The notes beneath the pieces are model-generated. The model was not told the origin of the DNA, searched no databases, and saw nothing but the letters and a program-made list of their open reading frames with translations. A program made the translations under genes and the position numbers. DNA of 35,579 bases from an uncultured Bacilli bacterium (GTDB lineage Bacteria > Bacillota_I > Bacilli_A > RF39 > UBA660), in contig CALVID010000008.1 in assembly GCA_944329355.1 (NCBI GenBank), positions 1-35,579 on the forward strand, given 5' to 3'. Position 1 is the first letter of the stretch; each line of letters starts with the position of its first letter. Positions 8,901 to 14,506 of this stretch are shown piece after piece.

Positions 8901-9382
8901 TTCAATTAAGTAATCCATTATATGAAGAAATTTACGATTTAGACGCTGAGCAATTACAATTATTAATTAAATATAATTGTTTAATGTTTAATAAAAATAT
9001 TTATAAATTTATTTGTAAAATATTATCAAAAGAAGAAAGATATAAATATATATTAAATGGATTCAATAGCACTAAAACTTTAACAGAAATATTAAATTTA
9101 TTTTCATTTGAAGACTTGGAAATGTTATTATATGCTGATGATCTAGATAATAATCAAAAAATAGAACTATTATATGGTATTTATAAAAAGGAAAAAAGAA
9201 AAGACAGCTCAGAAGCTATTGAAAAATTTATTAATAGATTAAAAATCACATTCAAAGAAAATATAATATATGAGATTTTCAATAATCAAACAATTTATAA
9301 TGCTATTTTAAGAAAAATTAAGCAAAGAGAAATCTTTAAAATATTTATTGTTGAAGAAGATAAAATTAAGTTTAAATTGTAA
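5990..9382 (+). CDS. YobI/KAP-type membrane P-loop NTPase, probable anti-phage effector or sensor
   Basis: A very large protein of 1130 residues. Walker A GNYGSGKSS is at 49-57, followed by two membrane segments (about 141-160 and 180-199) inserted before Walker B DLVIFEDLDRF (241-251). Transmembrane insertions between Walker A and an [E/D]DLDR Walker B are the signature of KAP and YobI-like NTPases. The 700-residue C-terminal part is helical, asparagine/lysine-rich, and looks like irregular helical repeats, possibly a sensor. Start ATG at 5990 follows GGAGG with 5-base spacing; a TTG at 5978 would overlap that site. Related NTPases occur in defence islands; the position next to restriction-modification genes within the inverted repeats supports defence, but function is unproven. 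The stop codon is 2 bases from the right inverted repeat. Confidence 0.75.
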   Translation: MNKSKINKDKKEVLTLSPKIISNEINEKYIKKLDELLNLKNCKNIALIGNYGSGKSSIIKTFFDEKKEYNDKSLTVTIGSYIVDDDVVSEQEDNKISTKEQKLVNRVEESILKQIIYRKRFSKFPKSSLIRYDKETWHKKVFFTFIILYVIWFVVYYLYKYYNKSILSFGKLYNFFGLNGIVMLLILMFFVFKIVILVVNKIRINKIKVKDCELELHHDTNSLFSRYLSEIVYYFQITKYDLVIFEDLDRFPPDVALKVIQELKELNTILNTSYGIKKIVFVYAIKDNLFEKVEDKNKFYDYNLSVLPISTAFNSELNLIGLLKDQNVYNDLSAKVISVVSKYIFDMRTLINIVNDYCLFKEVTNTKNYDRLFAMVVFKNYYYRDYNWMFSDIKKDVIKNMFITCEEKREELLSDLDKQKNEILESIDKIKNEFLDNSRQLKELLLVHNIYANGSSSYNVDYYYLNTSEQYPIIKFLNDDFDINLLKDNSFSLRKSNGNRISEVEVFKEFGSKEEFLERYNNLNNEDRILQLETELKKINTQKEEIKTKGINEVFKQYFIKNELKLSSDNSLLYDLIKEHFITQDYMDYITSPVVFKNQNNSESLMYSDSEFLMNVRQQKYSFDIKLTGFQTILDLLKDDFDSPYVLNYDLFNYLLDNKLDLYIDEMISQYEVIDNKKLIFLINFFKKHPDKINYIFSKLKLKKYDIWEAFTSNYDTLSDEDGKYLLTNILFQIDYIECIRDIDSLRKFIEDKFISGNDNINELFENQNVRQNILRINPRIKEIMIFNENNYDFIYKNNLYSFSIKNICRIIGKEEINFIELQLDSKNYLLYEYIKENLKIFCEEYYINKQVKFDIPDLINFIINDKTIKISIKKIVYEREIFKLRSIDNVEKELYQLLVIYDHLNVSWKNIIDLYKEIDTNLLFEYTNKNLSKLLNRVIPTENENKKKSFFKKYILYLIKIDLKNTESIIQLSNPLYEEIYDLDAEQLQLLIKYNCLMFNKNIYKFICKILSKEERYKYILNGFNSTKTLTEILNLFSFEDLEMLLYADDLDNNQKIELLYGIYKKEKRKDSSEAIEKFINRLKITFKENIIYEIFNNQTIYNAILRKIKQREIFKIFIVEEDKIKFKL

Positions 9383-9384
9383 TA

Positions 9385-9448
9385 GGGTTTGGGATTAGTC
9401 CCACATAAGAATTTCGTACGGGAGTACAAATTCAGTGCTGGCTAGACA
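9385..9448 (-). repeat. Right structured inverted repeat (IR-R)
   Basis: Read on the minus strand from 9448 it starts with the same 24 bases as 3381-3404. It then keeps the same architecture: hairpin GAATTTCGTAC (9409-9419, one bulged C) with GTACAAATTC (9424-9433), and hairpin TGGGA (9390-9394) with TCCCA (9399-9403). Compared with the left copy, the first stem is two pairs longer and the second one pair longer, with different loops. It begins immediately after the ATPase stop. There is no T-run, so it is not an ordinary terminator. No target-site duplication is obvious outside the pair. Confidence 0.8.
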
Positions 9449-9476
9449 ATGATTATACTCCTGTAAAGAAATTTAA

Positions 9477-9510
9477 AGCACTATCTGAACAAAAGATAGT
9501 GCTTATATTT
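9477..9510. terminator. Terminator between converging genes
   Basis: AGCACTATCT (9477-9486) pairs perfectly with AGATAGTGCT (9494-9503) around a 7-base loop, followed by TTATATTTTT on the plus strand and preceded by A-rich sequence. It can serve transcripts from both sides. Confidence 0.8.
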
Positions 9511-9822
9511 TTAATTATAATTAATCATTTTTAATTTAGTTAAATCCATAATTTTTAAATTGTATTTTATTTTTAAAATTTGCTCTATTTCTGGTATTAA
9601 CTTATCTATATCACATCTAACATTAAATATATCTAATGCTGAATTAATATGATAAATTAATGGACAATCTGATAAACAATTCCTACTATGCCCATTTGCT
9701 AAATAAAATGCTACAGCATCTGGTATTACAAATTTAATAAGATATTCATTGTAATTGTTGTAGAATGGTAGTAATATTTCTTCAAATTCTTTATCTGTAA
9801 TATCTTCTTTACCTTTAATCAT
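9511..9822 (-). CDS. Hypothetical protein, translationally coupled to TnpV
   Basis: A 103-residue acidic, mostly helical protein with no family I recognise. Two cysteines in NCLSDC (about residues 49-54) are spaced like part of a metal site, but no partner pair is seen. Its ATG (9822) overlaps the TnpV stop as ATGA, so it is made from the same transcript. Position at the right end of the element suggests an accessory role. It does not resemble a toxin or antitoxin strongly enough to call one. Confidence 0.6.
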   Translation of the reverse strand: MIKGKEDITDKEFEEILLPFYNNYNEYLIKFVIPDAVAFYLANGHSRNCLSDCPLIYHINSALDIFNVRCDIDKLIPEIEQILKIKYNLKIMDLTKLKMINYN

Positions 9823-10181
9823 ATTTCATCTCCATAAATAACTTCTTTTAAAACTACTTCTTCAGCAATACTTTTACAATTGTTAATTTTTTGAACCCAT
9901 AGTAATTGATTTTCAGATTTTAGTTTTTCTGTAATTGATGAATCTGATTTTATTAAGTTATTAACTATGTTATTAATTCTATCTTCAGCTATTATACTGA
10001 CTGAAAAAAGATGTTCATTTAATTTATCTTTCATAAGTAATTCTTGATATAATGCGTTCTTATTCTTTTTTAAGTATTCTAGTCTTAATAATCCATATTT
10101 ATTTAAAGGTTTATTTTCTTTTTCAGGTAGTGTTAAATTTGATAATAAATAATCACCATGTTTTGTATAAGTTATTTTCAT
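9819..10181 (-). CDS. tnpV: TnpV-family protein
   Basis: A 120-residue protein with the TnpV-family layout: Y-x-G-DYLLSNLTLPE, then KPLNKYGLLRLEYLKK, ALYQELL, LNEHL, and a C-terminal LLWVQKINNCKSIAEEVVL-E-VY. TnpV proteins occur in integrative elements and Tn4451-like transposons of Firmicutes; their molecular role is unclear. Start ATG at 10181 is preceded by AAAGGA; an upstream in-frame ATG at 10229 would add a hydrophobic tail foreign to the family. It is the first gene of a two-gene leftward operon at the right end of the element. No serine recombinase is nearby, which is unusual for a transposition accessory. Confidence 0.8.
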   Translation of the reverse strand: MKITYTKHGDYLLSNLTLPEKENKPLNKYGLLRLEYLKKNKNALYQELLMKDKLNEHLFSVSIIAEDRINNIVNNLIKSDSSITEKLKSENQLLWVQKINNCKSIAEEVVLKEVIYGDEI

Positions 10182-10233
10182 AATATTTATCCTTTCATTT
10201 ATATGAAGAATTAATAATAGTATTATCAATTTT

Positions 10234-10253
10234 AGGTACCCATTTAGGTACTC
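10234..10253 (+). repeat. Right pair of putative integrase arm-type sites
   Basis: AGGTACCC at 10234-10241 and AGGTACTC at 10246-10253 repeat with the same 12-bp period and orientation as the left pair at 141-160. They lie about 115 bp inside the right attachment core. One base differs in the second copy. Confidence 0.55.
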
Positions 10254-10368
10254 AAATTGTAAAATTTGATAATTATATTTAAAATTTTGTAATTAGGTAT
10301 AATTTAAAATGCTTATAATATAAGGTTTTTAACTAGCAATAATTTATTTTATGTGCAATATATTTTTG

Positions 10369-10377
10369 CCCCCTGAA
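10369..10377. repeat. Right attachment core (attR), direct repeat CCCCCTGAA
   Basis: Identical to 69-77. Immediately to the right is the presumed host terminator at 10378-10401, so excision would rejoin the left flank (1-68) to it. The stretch 10254-10368 between the arm sites and this core is A/T-rich and shows no gene. Confidence 0.6.
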
Positions 10378-10401
10378 GGAGCCTTATGGCTCCACTTTTT
10401 T
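10378..10401 (+). terminator. Rho-independent terminator of the host transcript interrupted by the element
   Basis: GGAGCC (10378-10383) pairs with GGCTCC (10388-10393) around TTAT, followed by A-C and six T. It directly adjoins the attachment core, indicating that the integrase targets the 3' end of a transcription unit. Confidence 0.85.
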
Positions 10402-10535
10402 GTCTATTAGTAATTTACTTTATAAAGGATAAAAATTTGTAAAAAAACAGTTATAAGAACATTTATTGCAATATAGTTAGTACAACAAAGATAGAACTTG
10501 ATGGTATAAAAACATTAAAAGGTTATCTACTTAGA

Positions 10536-10673
10536 ATGTATCCTAATGAAAAGTCCAAAAAGAAAATTTCACCCAACACTTTGTATCCAGAACAATCGCA
10601 CAAAACATTATATTATCAGAAAAAACGTCAACGCTTTTTGTCCGGAATTATAGACACCTTAAATACAAAATGA
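10536..10673 (+). other. Short open frame in the element-host junction region, probable gene debris
   Basis: An ATG-started frame of 45 codons, open upstream to about 10445 without a start. The translated stretch around its beginning (KTLKGYLLRMYPNEKS) reads like real protein, but I recognise no family and there is no ribosome-binding site at the ATG. Together with the truncated XRE gene that follows, it looks like the remains of an older insertion. The rest of 10402-10719 shows nothing supportable. Confidence 0.25.
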
Positions 10674-10719
10674 TAAAATTATTTTATAAAGGAATGCTTA
10701 AGCAGAAAGTAGGGATGGC

Positions 10720-10875
10720 ATGAATTCAGAAAAGCTACAAAATTTATTATTAAATGCGATAGATAAAAAAGGTATTTCACAAAGAGAACTTGCTAGATTA
10801 AGTGGAATAAGTAGAAGTACTTTAAATGATATAGTTAATGGAGAAATAAAAAAGATCAACGATCAGTGTTTCTAG
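10720..10875 (+). pseudogene. Truncated XRE-type helix-turn-helix gene
   Basis: The frame encodes 51 residues: an HTH_3 first half with ISQRELARLSGISRSTLNDI and then VNGEIKK, after which a normal domain would continue with a further helix pair. Instead it stops after INDQCF. A ribosome-binding site (AGGGATG) precedes the start, so a peptide could be made, but it lacks about 20 residues of the fold. Most likely a leftover of a mobile-element regulator. The segment 10876-10965 after it is A/T-rich without a gene. Confidence 0.6.
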
Positions 10876-10965
10876 TCATCTATCCATCAAATTGTACTAA
10901 ATTTATTGTTTTTTAATTGAATATTTTAATATTTTTTTAGAATAAATAAATACTTATTAAATTAT

Positions 10966-10994
10966 TTGACATATACCCCGGCGGAGTATATACT
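10966..10994 (+). promoter_or_regulatory. csoR promoter with overlapping CsoR-type operator
   Basis: A consensus -35 TTGACA (10966-10971), 17-bp spacer and -10 TATACT (10989-10994). The spacer is filled by a 19-bp inverted repeat, TATACCCCG-G-CGGAGTATA (10972-10990), with one mismatch. G/C-tract-centred inverted repeats are the usual operators of the CsoR/RcnR family, and this one is an island of G+C in very A/T-rich DNA. Binding would block RNA polymerase, so csoR and the next gene should be derepressed when the metal binds. Confidence 0.85.
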
Positions 10995-11009
10995 TAAAGT
11001 GGTGATAAT

Positions 11010-11306
11010 ATGCGAGAAAAACAAAAATATCATAAAATAAAATTTGAAAATGCTGAAGATCAAAAGAAAATAATTAAAAGATTATCAATAATTGAAGGAC
11101 AAATAAGAGGAATTTCACAAATGATCAATAATAATAGATATTGCAGCGACATTTTAATTCAACTTAGTTCCGCAGAAAATGGTTTAAGAAGTATATCTAA
11201 TAATATCTTAGAACATCATATGCGTACATGTATCGCCAATGAAATTCAAAATGGCAATCCTCAAGCAATTGAAGAAATGATGGCAATCATTAAAAGGAAT
11301 GGTTAG
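11010..11306 (+). CDS. csoR: CsoR-family copper-sensing transcriptional repressor
   Basis: A 98-residue all-helical repressor of the DUF156 (CsoR/RcnR/FrmR) family: LSIIEGQIRGISQMI, then RYCSDILIQLSS, then EHHMRTCI. C45, H70 and C74 reproduce the C-H-C copper(I) ligand triad of CsoR, including the 25- and 4-residue spacings, so copper is the likely effector; FrmR and RcnR would have other residues. The leader is very short: the start codon is about 15 bp past the -10 box. It is followed 9 bp later by a solo B3/B4 gene rather than copA or copZ, so its usual targets are either elsewhere or absent. Confidence 0.92.
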   Translation: MREKQKYHKIKFENAEDQKKIIKRLSIIEGQIRGISQMINNNRYCSDILIQLSSAENGLRSISNNILEHHMRTCIANEIQNGNPQAIEEMMAIIKRNG

Positions 11307-11315
11307 AAAGTACAT

Positions 11316-11975
11316 ATGAAATTTATCGTTAAAAGAGAAGCGTTAGATTTAGGATTAAAAGTAGTTGGTATAATTATTAAGAATATTAATAATTCTCAAA
11401 TGAATAAAGACATTTTAATATTTAAAGAAAAAGCATATAAAGAATTAAAAGAAAAATATAAAAATTTCAATATTGAAACTGATTTAATATTAAGAGGATT
11501 TAATGAAATTCATAAAAAAATAGACATAAAAAGAAGAAAAAATATACCAATTAATGAATATATAATAAAACGTTTTTTGAAATCAGAGCCACTAGAAGAA
11601 GGAAATTGCCTTATTGAGTTATATAACATCATTACCTTAGATTCAAGATTATTTATAGCTATCCATGATTTAGATAAAATAAAAGGAGATGTTACATTAG
11701 AAATTACTAATAATAAAAAATATGTAACAGTTAAAAACGAGATAAAAACGATCAACCAAGATGAATATGTTTATATGGATGCTCAAGATGTTATCTATAG
11801 ATTAGATGTGGATCAATCACAAAAAACATTATTTACAGATAATACAAAAAATATCTTTATAACTCTTGAAGGAAACGAAGCTACTAGTGCCGAATACTTG
11901 ATGGAAGTTGCTAGTGAAATCATTGATTTAATAACTACATATTGTGGTGGTACAGCTCAAATAATTTATAAATAA
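11316..11975 (+). CDS. Solo B3/B4 domain protein (PheT-like, COG3382 type)
   Basis: A 219-residue protein resembling the B3/B4 editing region of phenylalanyl-tRNA synthetase beta subunit without any synthetase part: RRKNIPINEYIIKRFLKS, the LYNIITLDSRLFIAIHDLDK stretch, and the C-terminal ITLEGNEATSAEYL and TTYCGGTAQI. Freestanding B3/B4 proteins may hydrolyse mischarged tRNA, but most are uncharacterised. It follows csoR by 9 bp, without its own promoter or a strong ribosome-binding site, so it should be metal-regulated with it. That pairing is unexpected. No terminator is obvious before 12074. Confidence 0.8.
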   Translation: MKFIVKREALDLGLKVVGIIIKNINNSQMNKDILIFKEKAYKELKEKYKNFNIETDLILRGFNEIHKKIDIKRRKNIPINEYIIKRFLKSEPLEEGNCLIELYNIITLDSRLFIAIHDLDKIKGDVTLEITNNKKYVTVKNEIKTINQDEYVYMDAQDVIYRLDVDQSQKTLFTDNTKNIFITLEGNEATSAEYLMEVASEIIDLITTYCGGTAQIIYK

Positions 11976-12073
11976 ACTTCAGTTATAACAAACTTAAATC
12001 GACAAATTATTTTATATAAAAAAACTATAATTATAAAAATGTCCAAAAAAAGTAAAGTAATTGACAAAAAACA

Positions 12074-12102
12074 TTGTAAACTTAAAGACGGTATGCTATA
12101 AT
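12074..12102 (+). promoter_or_regulatory. Extended -10 promoter for the DUF1292 operon
   Basis: TTGTAA (12074-12079), 17-bp spacer, TATAAT (12097-12102) with TG at 12094-12095. Transcription would start near 12109, only about 18 bases before the DUF1292 start codon. A perfect TTGACA at 12061 is too far (30 bp) to be the partner. Confidence 0.7.
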
Positions 12103-12126
12103 TAATACTAGAATGGAGGGGTTTTG

Positions 12127-12390
12127 ATGGAAGATATTCAAAAACTAAAAGTAAAAAAATCTAACGGTGAAGAAACTGAAGCTGAAGTATTACTATGTTT
12201 TGAATTAGAAAAAACGGGTAAAAAATACATTCTATATACATTTAATGAAATTGATAGTAAGGATATGGAAACTATTCATGCTTCAATATTAAACGAAAAT
12301 AAAGATGGTTATCGTTTAGATAAAATACCAGAAGATGAATGGAAAGAAGTAAAAGAAGTAATGCGTGAAATTATTAGAAATGAGGAGTGA
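12127..12390 (+). CDS. DUF1292 protein (YrzB-like)
   Basis: An 87-residue acidic protein of the DUF1292 family, typified by EVLLCFELEKTGKKYILYT near residues 22-40 and a closing WKEVKEVM region. The family is widespread in Firmicutes, often beside yrrK/yrzL, and its role is unknown. I chose ATG at 12127 because GGAGGG ends 6 bases upstream; the overlapping TTG at 12124 is too close. The next gene starts 6 bp after its stop, so they form an operon. The usual ruvX-like neighbour is absent. Confidence 0.85.
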   Translation: MEDIQKLKVKKSNGEETEAEVLLCFELEKTGKKYILYTFNEIDSKDMETIHASILNENKDGYRLDKIPEDEWKEVKEVMREIIRNEE

Positions 12391-12395
12391 TTAAA

Positions 12396-13982
12396 ATGGT
12401 TACAGCTACATTTGGAGGAGAAAATTTAGTAAAAATAAGTAAAAAAATGGCAGGTAAATTGCGTGGTTTTTTAAAAAAAGTAAAAGATGGTGTCACAACT
12501 GTTCCATATGTTCCAGGAGCTATTTTTGAACTAGCTAAAGAATATAAAGTTAAGAAAAAAGAAGGTTCAAAAGAAGTTGATAAGAAAAAGTCAAGCAAAG
12601 ACAAGAAATCTGAAAATTCTTTCTCTAAACGTGTAGAAGAAGTGGTAAAAAGACACGTGGAAGAAGAAGAAAAAAAGAGAAAAGCTGATCAAAATAAGGA
12701 CAAGAAAGAAAAAGCAGATAACAAAGAAAACAAAAAAGATCTAGAACAAAAAAACATTAAAGGAAAAACATTGGCTGAATTTGTTCAAGAAAAAAATAAA
12801 AAAGATATGAAAGATATTGATGAAACGAAAGAAATTCCTTCGAAAAAAGAAGATAAAGAATCTAATGTAGTTAAGCCAGTGGTAATGGCAGTTCCAGAGA
12901 AAGATATTAAACAACCTAAAAAAGAGAAAAAGAATTTAGAAGATTTAACAGAATTTGCAACATATAAAGATTATAAATACGCTTATTTCTGGAATTATAA
13001 AATAAATAAATATGATGCTGATGTTTTAGATAGCGTTGCCAAAGAATTAGCTAAAGTTGCTGATGTAAATCAATTTAGAACTCTACTTACAGAGGCACAG
13101 TTTAATGATAAAAGAGCTAAACAAGTAAAGGCAAAAGAAATTTCTGAAATAAAGAAAAAACATAAAGAAGAAATGACACAAGCTGAGCAAAAACGCCAAG
13201 CCGATGTTCAAGCTGCAATCGATGAACGTCAAAAAGAAGTAGATAGTCTTAATGAAAAACTAGAAACAGCAAGAAGCAAAAATAGAACATTAAATTCAAA
13301 ATTAAAAGTAACTACAGAATCACTTGCACAAATTCAAGAAAAAGCTGATTTAGTAGGAATCCAAGCTATTAGTGATATCATCAATGAGGCAAACACTAAG
13401 TGTGAAAATATTGATAAAAAAGCTCAAGAAAAAGCAGAGGATAAAAAACAAGCCGACAGCAAAGATGATAGTGATAAAACTTTAAACAAGGAAGTGGATG
13501 AAAGAGTAAAAAAGATCCACGAAAACATTAGTAAGGAAAACATGGTTGGCTTGACTAAAGAAGACAAAGCAACATTAGAAGACATGATGGCAGATATTCA
13601 TAAAGGTGATCCTCATTCACAGAAACATATTGACGATCATAAAAGTAATCAACCAAAAGAAACGCCAGCACCAAAAGAAGAAAAATCTAGTGAACCAACA
13701 CCTATTGTAAAAGATGAGAATAGTAATTCATTAGTAAATGAATTATCAAGTTATGATGATAGTTATACTCCAGTTTCATCTTCAATCTTTGACACACCTG
13801 CTGATAATTCAACAGAATTCAATGATATGGGGTTTGATCCTGAAGAAAGAGCCGAAATTGATCAAGAAACTTTCAAAAGAATGACAGATAGCAATAATTC
13901 TCTTACATGGCAGGAAGCCTTAGAACAAGTTGCTGCTGAACATAGAGAAAAAGAAGAAAAATCAAAAGGTAGAACTAGATAA
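12396..13982 (+). CDS. Large charged coiled-coil protein of unknown function
   Basis: A 528-residue protein with no recognised family. Residues 1-55 are compact and mildly hydrophobic (MVTATFGGENLVKISKKMAG). Residues 55-190 are very rich in lysine and glutamate and probably disordered. Residues 225-330 form a long coiled coil (heptads around DVQAAIDERQKEVDSLNEKL). The end is acidic, proline/serine-rich, and closes with a short helix. No signal peptide or membrane segment, so probably cytosolic. ATG at 12396 follows GAGGAG with an 8-base gap. It is co-transcribed with DUF1292. Its composition suggests a structural or scaffold protein. Confidence 0.75.
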   Translation: MVTATFGGENLVKISKKMAGKLRGFLKKVKDGVTTVPYVPGAIFELAKEYKVKKKEGSKEVDKKKSSKDKKSENSFSKRVEEVVKRHVEEEEKKRKADQNKDKKEKADNKENKKDLEQKNIKGKTLAEFVQEKNKKDMKDIDETKEIPSKKEDKESNVVKPVVMAVPEKDIKQPKKEKKNLEDLTEFATYKDYKYAYFWNYKINKYDADVLDSVAKELAKVADVNQFRTLLTEAQFNDKRAKQVKAKEISEIKKKHKEEMTQAEQKRQADVQAAIDERQKEVDSLNEKLETARSKNRTLNSKLKVTTESLAQIQEKADLVGIQAISDIINEANTKCENIDKKAQEKAEDKKQADSKDDSDKTLNKEVDERVKKIHENISKENMVGLTKEDKATLEDMMADIHKGDPHSQKHIDDHKSNQPKETPAPKEEKSSEPTPIVKDENSNSLVNELSSYDDSYTPVSSSIFDTPADNSTEFNDMGFDPEERAEIDQETFKRMTDSNNSLTWQEALEQVAAEHREKEEKSKGRTR

Positions 13983-14001
13983 AAATTTACATTAACAACT
14001 T

Positions 14002-14029
14002 AAGCACCGAAAAATATCGGTGCTTTTAT
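14002..14029 (+). terminator. Rho-independent terminator of the DUF1292 operon
   Basis: AAGCACCGA (14002-14010) pairs perfectly with TCGGTGCTT (14017-14025), followed by TTATT. Confidence 0.9.
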
Positions 14030-14048
14030 TGTAATTTAAAAATCACTA

Positions 14049-14057
14049 TGCTATACT
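14049..14057 (+). promoter_or_regulatory. Extended -10 promoter for the NfeD/SPFH operon
   Basis: TGCTATACT with TATACT at 14052-14057 and no clear -35. The ribosome-binding site AGGAGGGG begins about 10 bases later, giving a very short leader. Confidence 0.6.
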
Positions 14058-14080
14058 AGTATCTGTAGGAGGGGATAACT

Positions 14081-14506
14081 TTGGAACAATGGTTAGTATG
14101 GTTAACGATTGTTATTTTGCTTACTTTAATTGAATTAGCAACCGTCAATTTAACCACTATTTGGTTTGTCTTAAGTGGCATCATTGCCCTTATTATTTCA
14201 CTGTTTATTGACAATTATATTCTTCAATTTGGTATATTTGTTATATTAGGAGTCATATTATTAATTACCACAAAACCATTTTTAACTAAATTCATTAAGT
14301 CTCAGAAAGTAAAAACGAATATTGATAGAATCGTTGGCATGACAGGAGTTGTTACTGAAGCAATAGGAAAAAATAAAGATGGTGAAGTAAAAGTAGATGG
14401 AAAAAGATGGACCGCTTATGCAAGTGGACCAATAAAAAAAGATGAAATAGTAAAAGTTCTAGAAATAAAAGGCGTTAAAATCAAAGTAGAGAAAGGAGAA
14501 GATTAA
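14081..14506 (+). CDS. NfeD-family membrane protein
   Basis: A 141-residue protein with a hydrophobic N-terminal half (three to four membrane segments, about residues 3-75) and a C-terminal OB-fold domain (about 85-141, with IVGMTGVVTEAIG and VKVDGKRWTAYASG). This is the short NfeD form without the ClpP-like protease. NfeD proteins pair with SPFH proteins in membrane microdomains, as seen here with the next gene, which overlaps by one base (TAATG). The start is a TTG with a strong AGGAGGGG six bases upstream; no ATG occurs until deep in the OB domain. Confidence 0.88.
   Translation: MEQWLVWLTIVILLTLIELATVNLTTIWFVLSGIIALIISLFIDNYILQFGIFVILGVILLITTKPFLTKFIKSQKVKTNIDRIVGMTGVVTEAIGKNKDGEVKVDGKRWTAYASGPIKKDEIVKVLEIKGVKIKVEKGED

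Larger units (their letters stand above)
69..10377. mobile_element. Integrated satellite/island-type mobile element (about 10.3 kb) carrying a restriction-modification and ATPase cassette
   Basis: The element is bounded by a 9-bp direct repeat (CCCCCTGAA) at 69-77 and 10369-10377. Just inside each end lies a pair of 12-bp-spaced AGGTACCC-type sequences that look like integrase arm sites. The integrase gene abuts the left end. Minus-strand genes are integrase, RepA-like ATPase and DUF3173 protein; the divergent XRE regulator starts the plus-strand cargo. There are no capsid, tail, portal, relaxase or type IV secretion genes, so it cannot be a complete phage or conjugative element; satellite, mobilizable island or decayed element are the options. 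The inner cargo (about 3381-9448) has its own inverted-repeat boundaries, suggesting a nested insertion. The extent is inferred from the repeats and gene content; the exact crossover cannot be seen without an empty site. Confidence 0.8.

Noticed and set aside
9385-9433. Rho-independent terminator after the ATPase gene
   Set aside because: The hairpins lack a following T-run and are shared with the left repeat, which lies upstream of genes. The real terminator is at 9477-9503.
3381-9448. Conventional insertion sequence or composite transposon
   Set aside because: The ends are inverted repeats, but there is no transposase or fragment of one between them and no clear target-site duplication.
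12061-12102. TTGACA at 12061 paired with TATAAT at 12097
   Set aside because: The spacing is 30 bp, far from the 16-18 bp needed; TTGTAA at 12074 with extended -10 fits.
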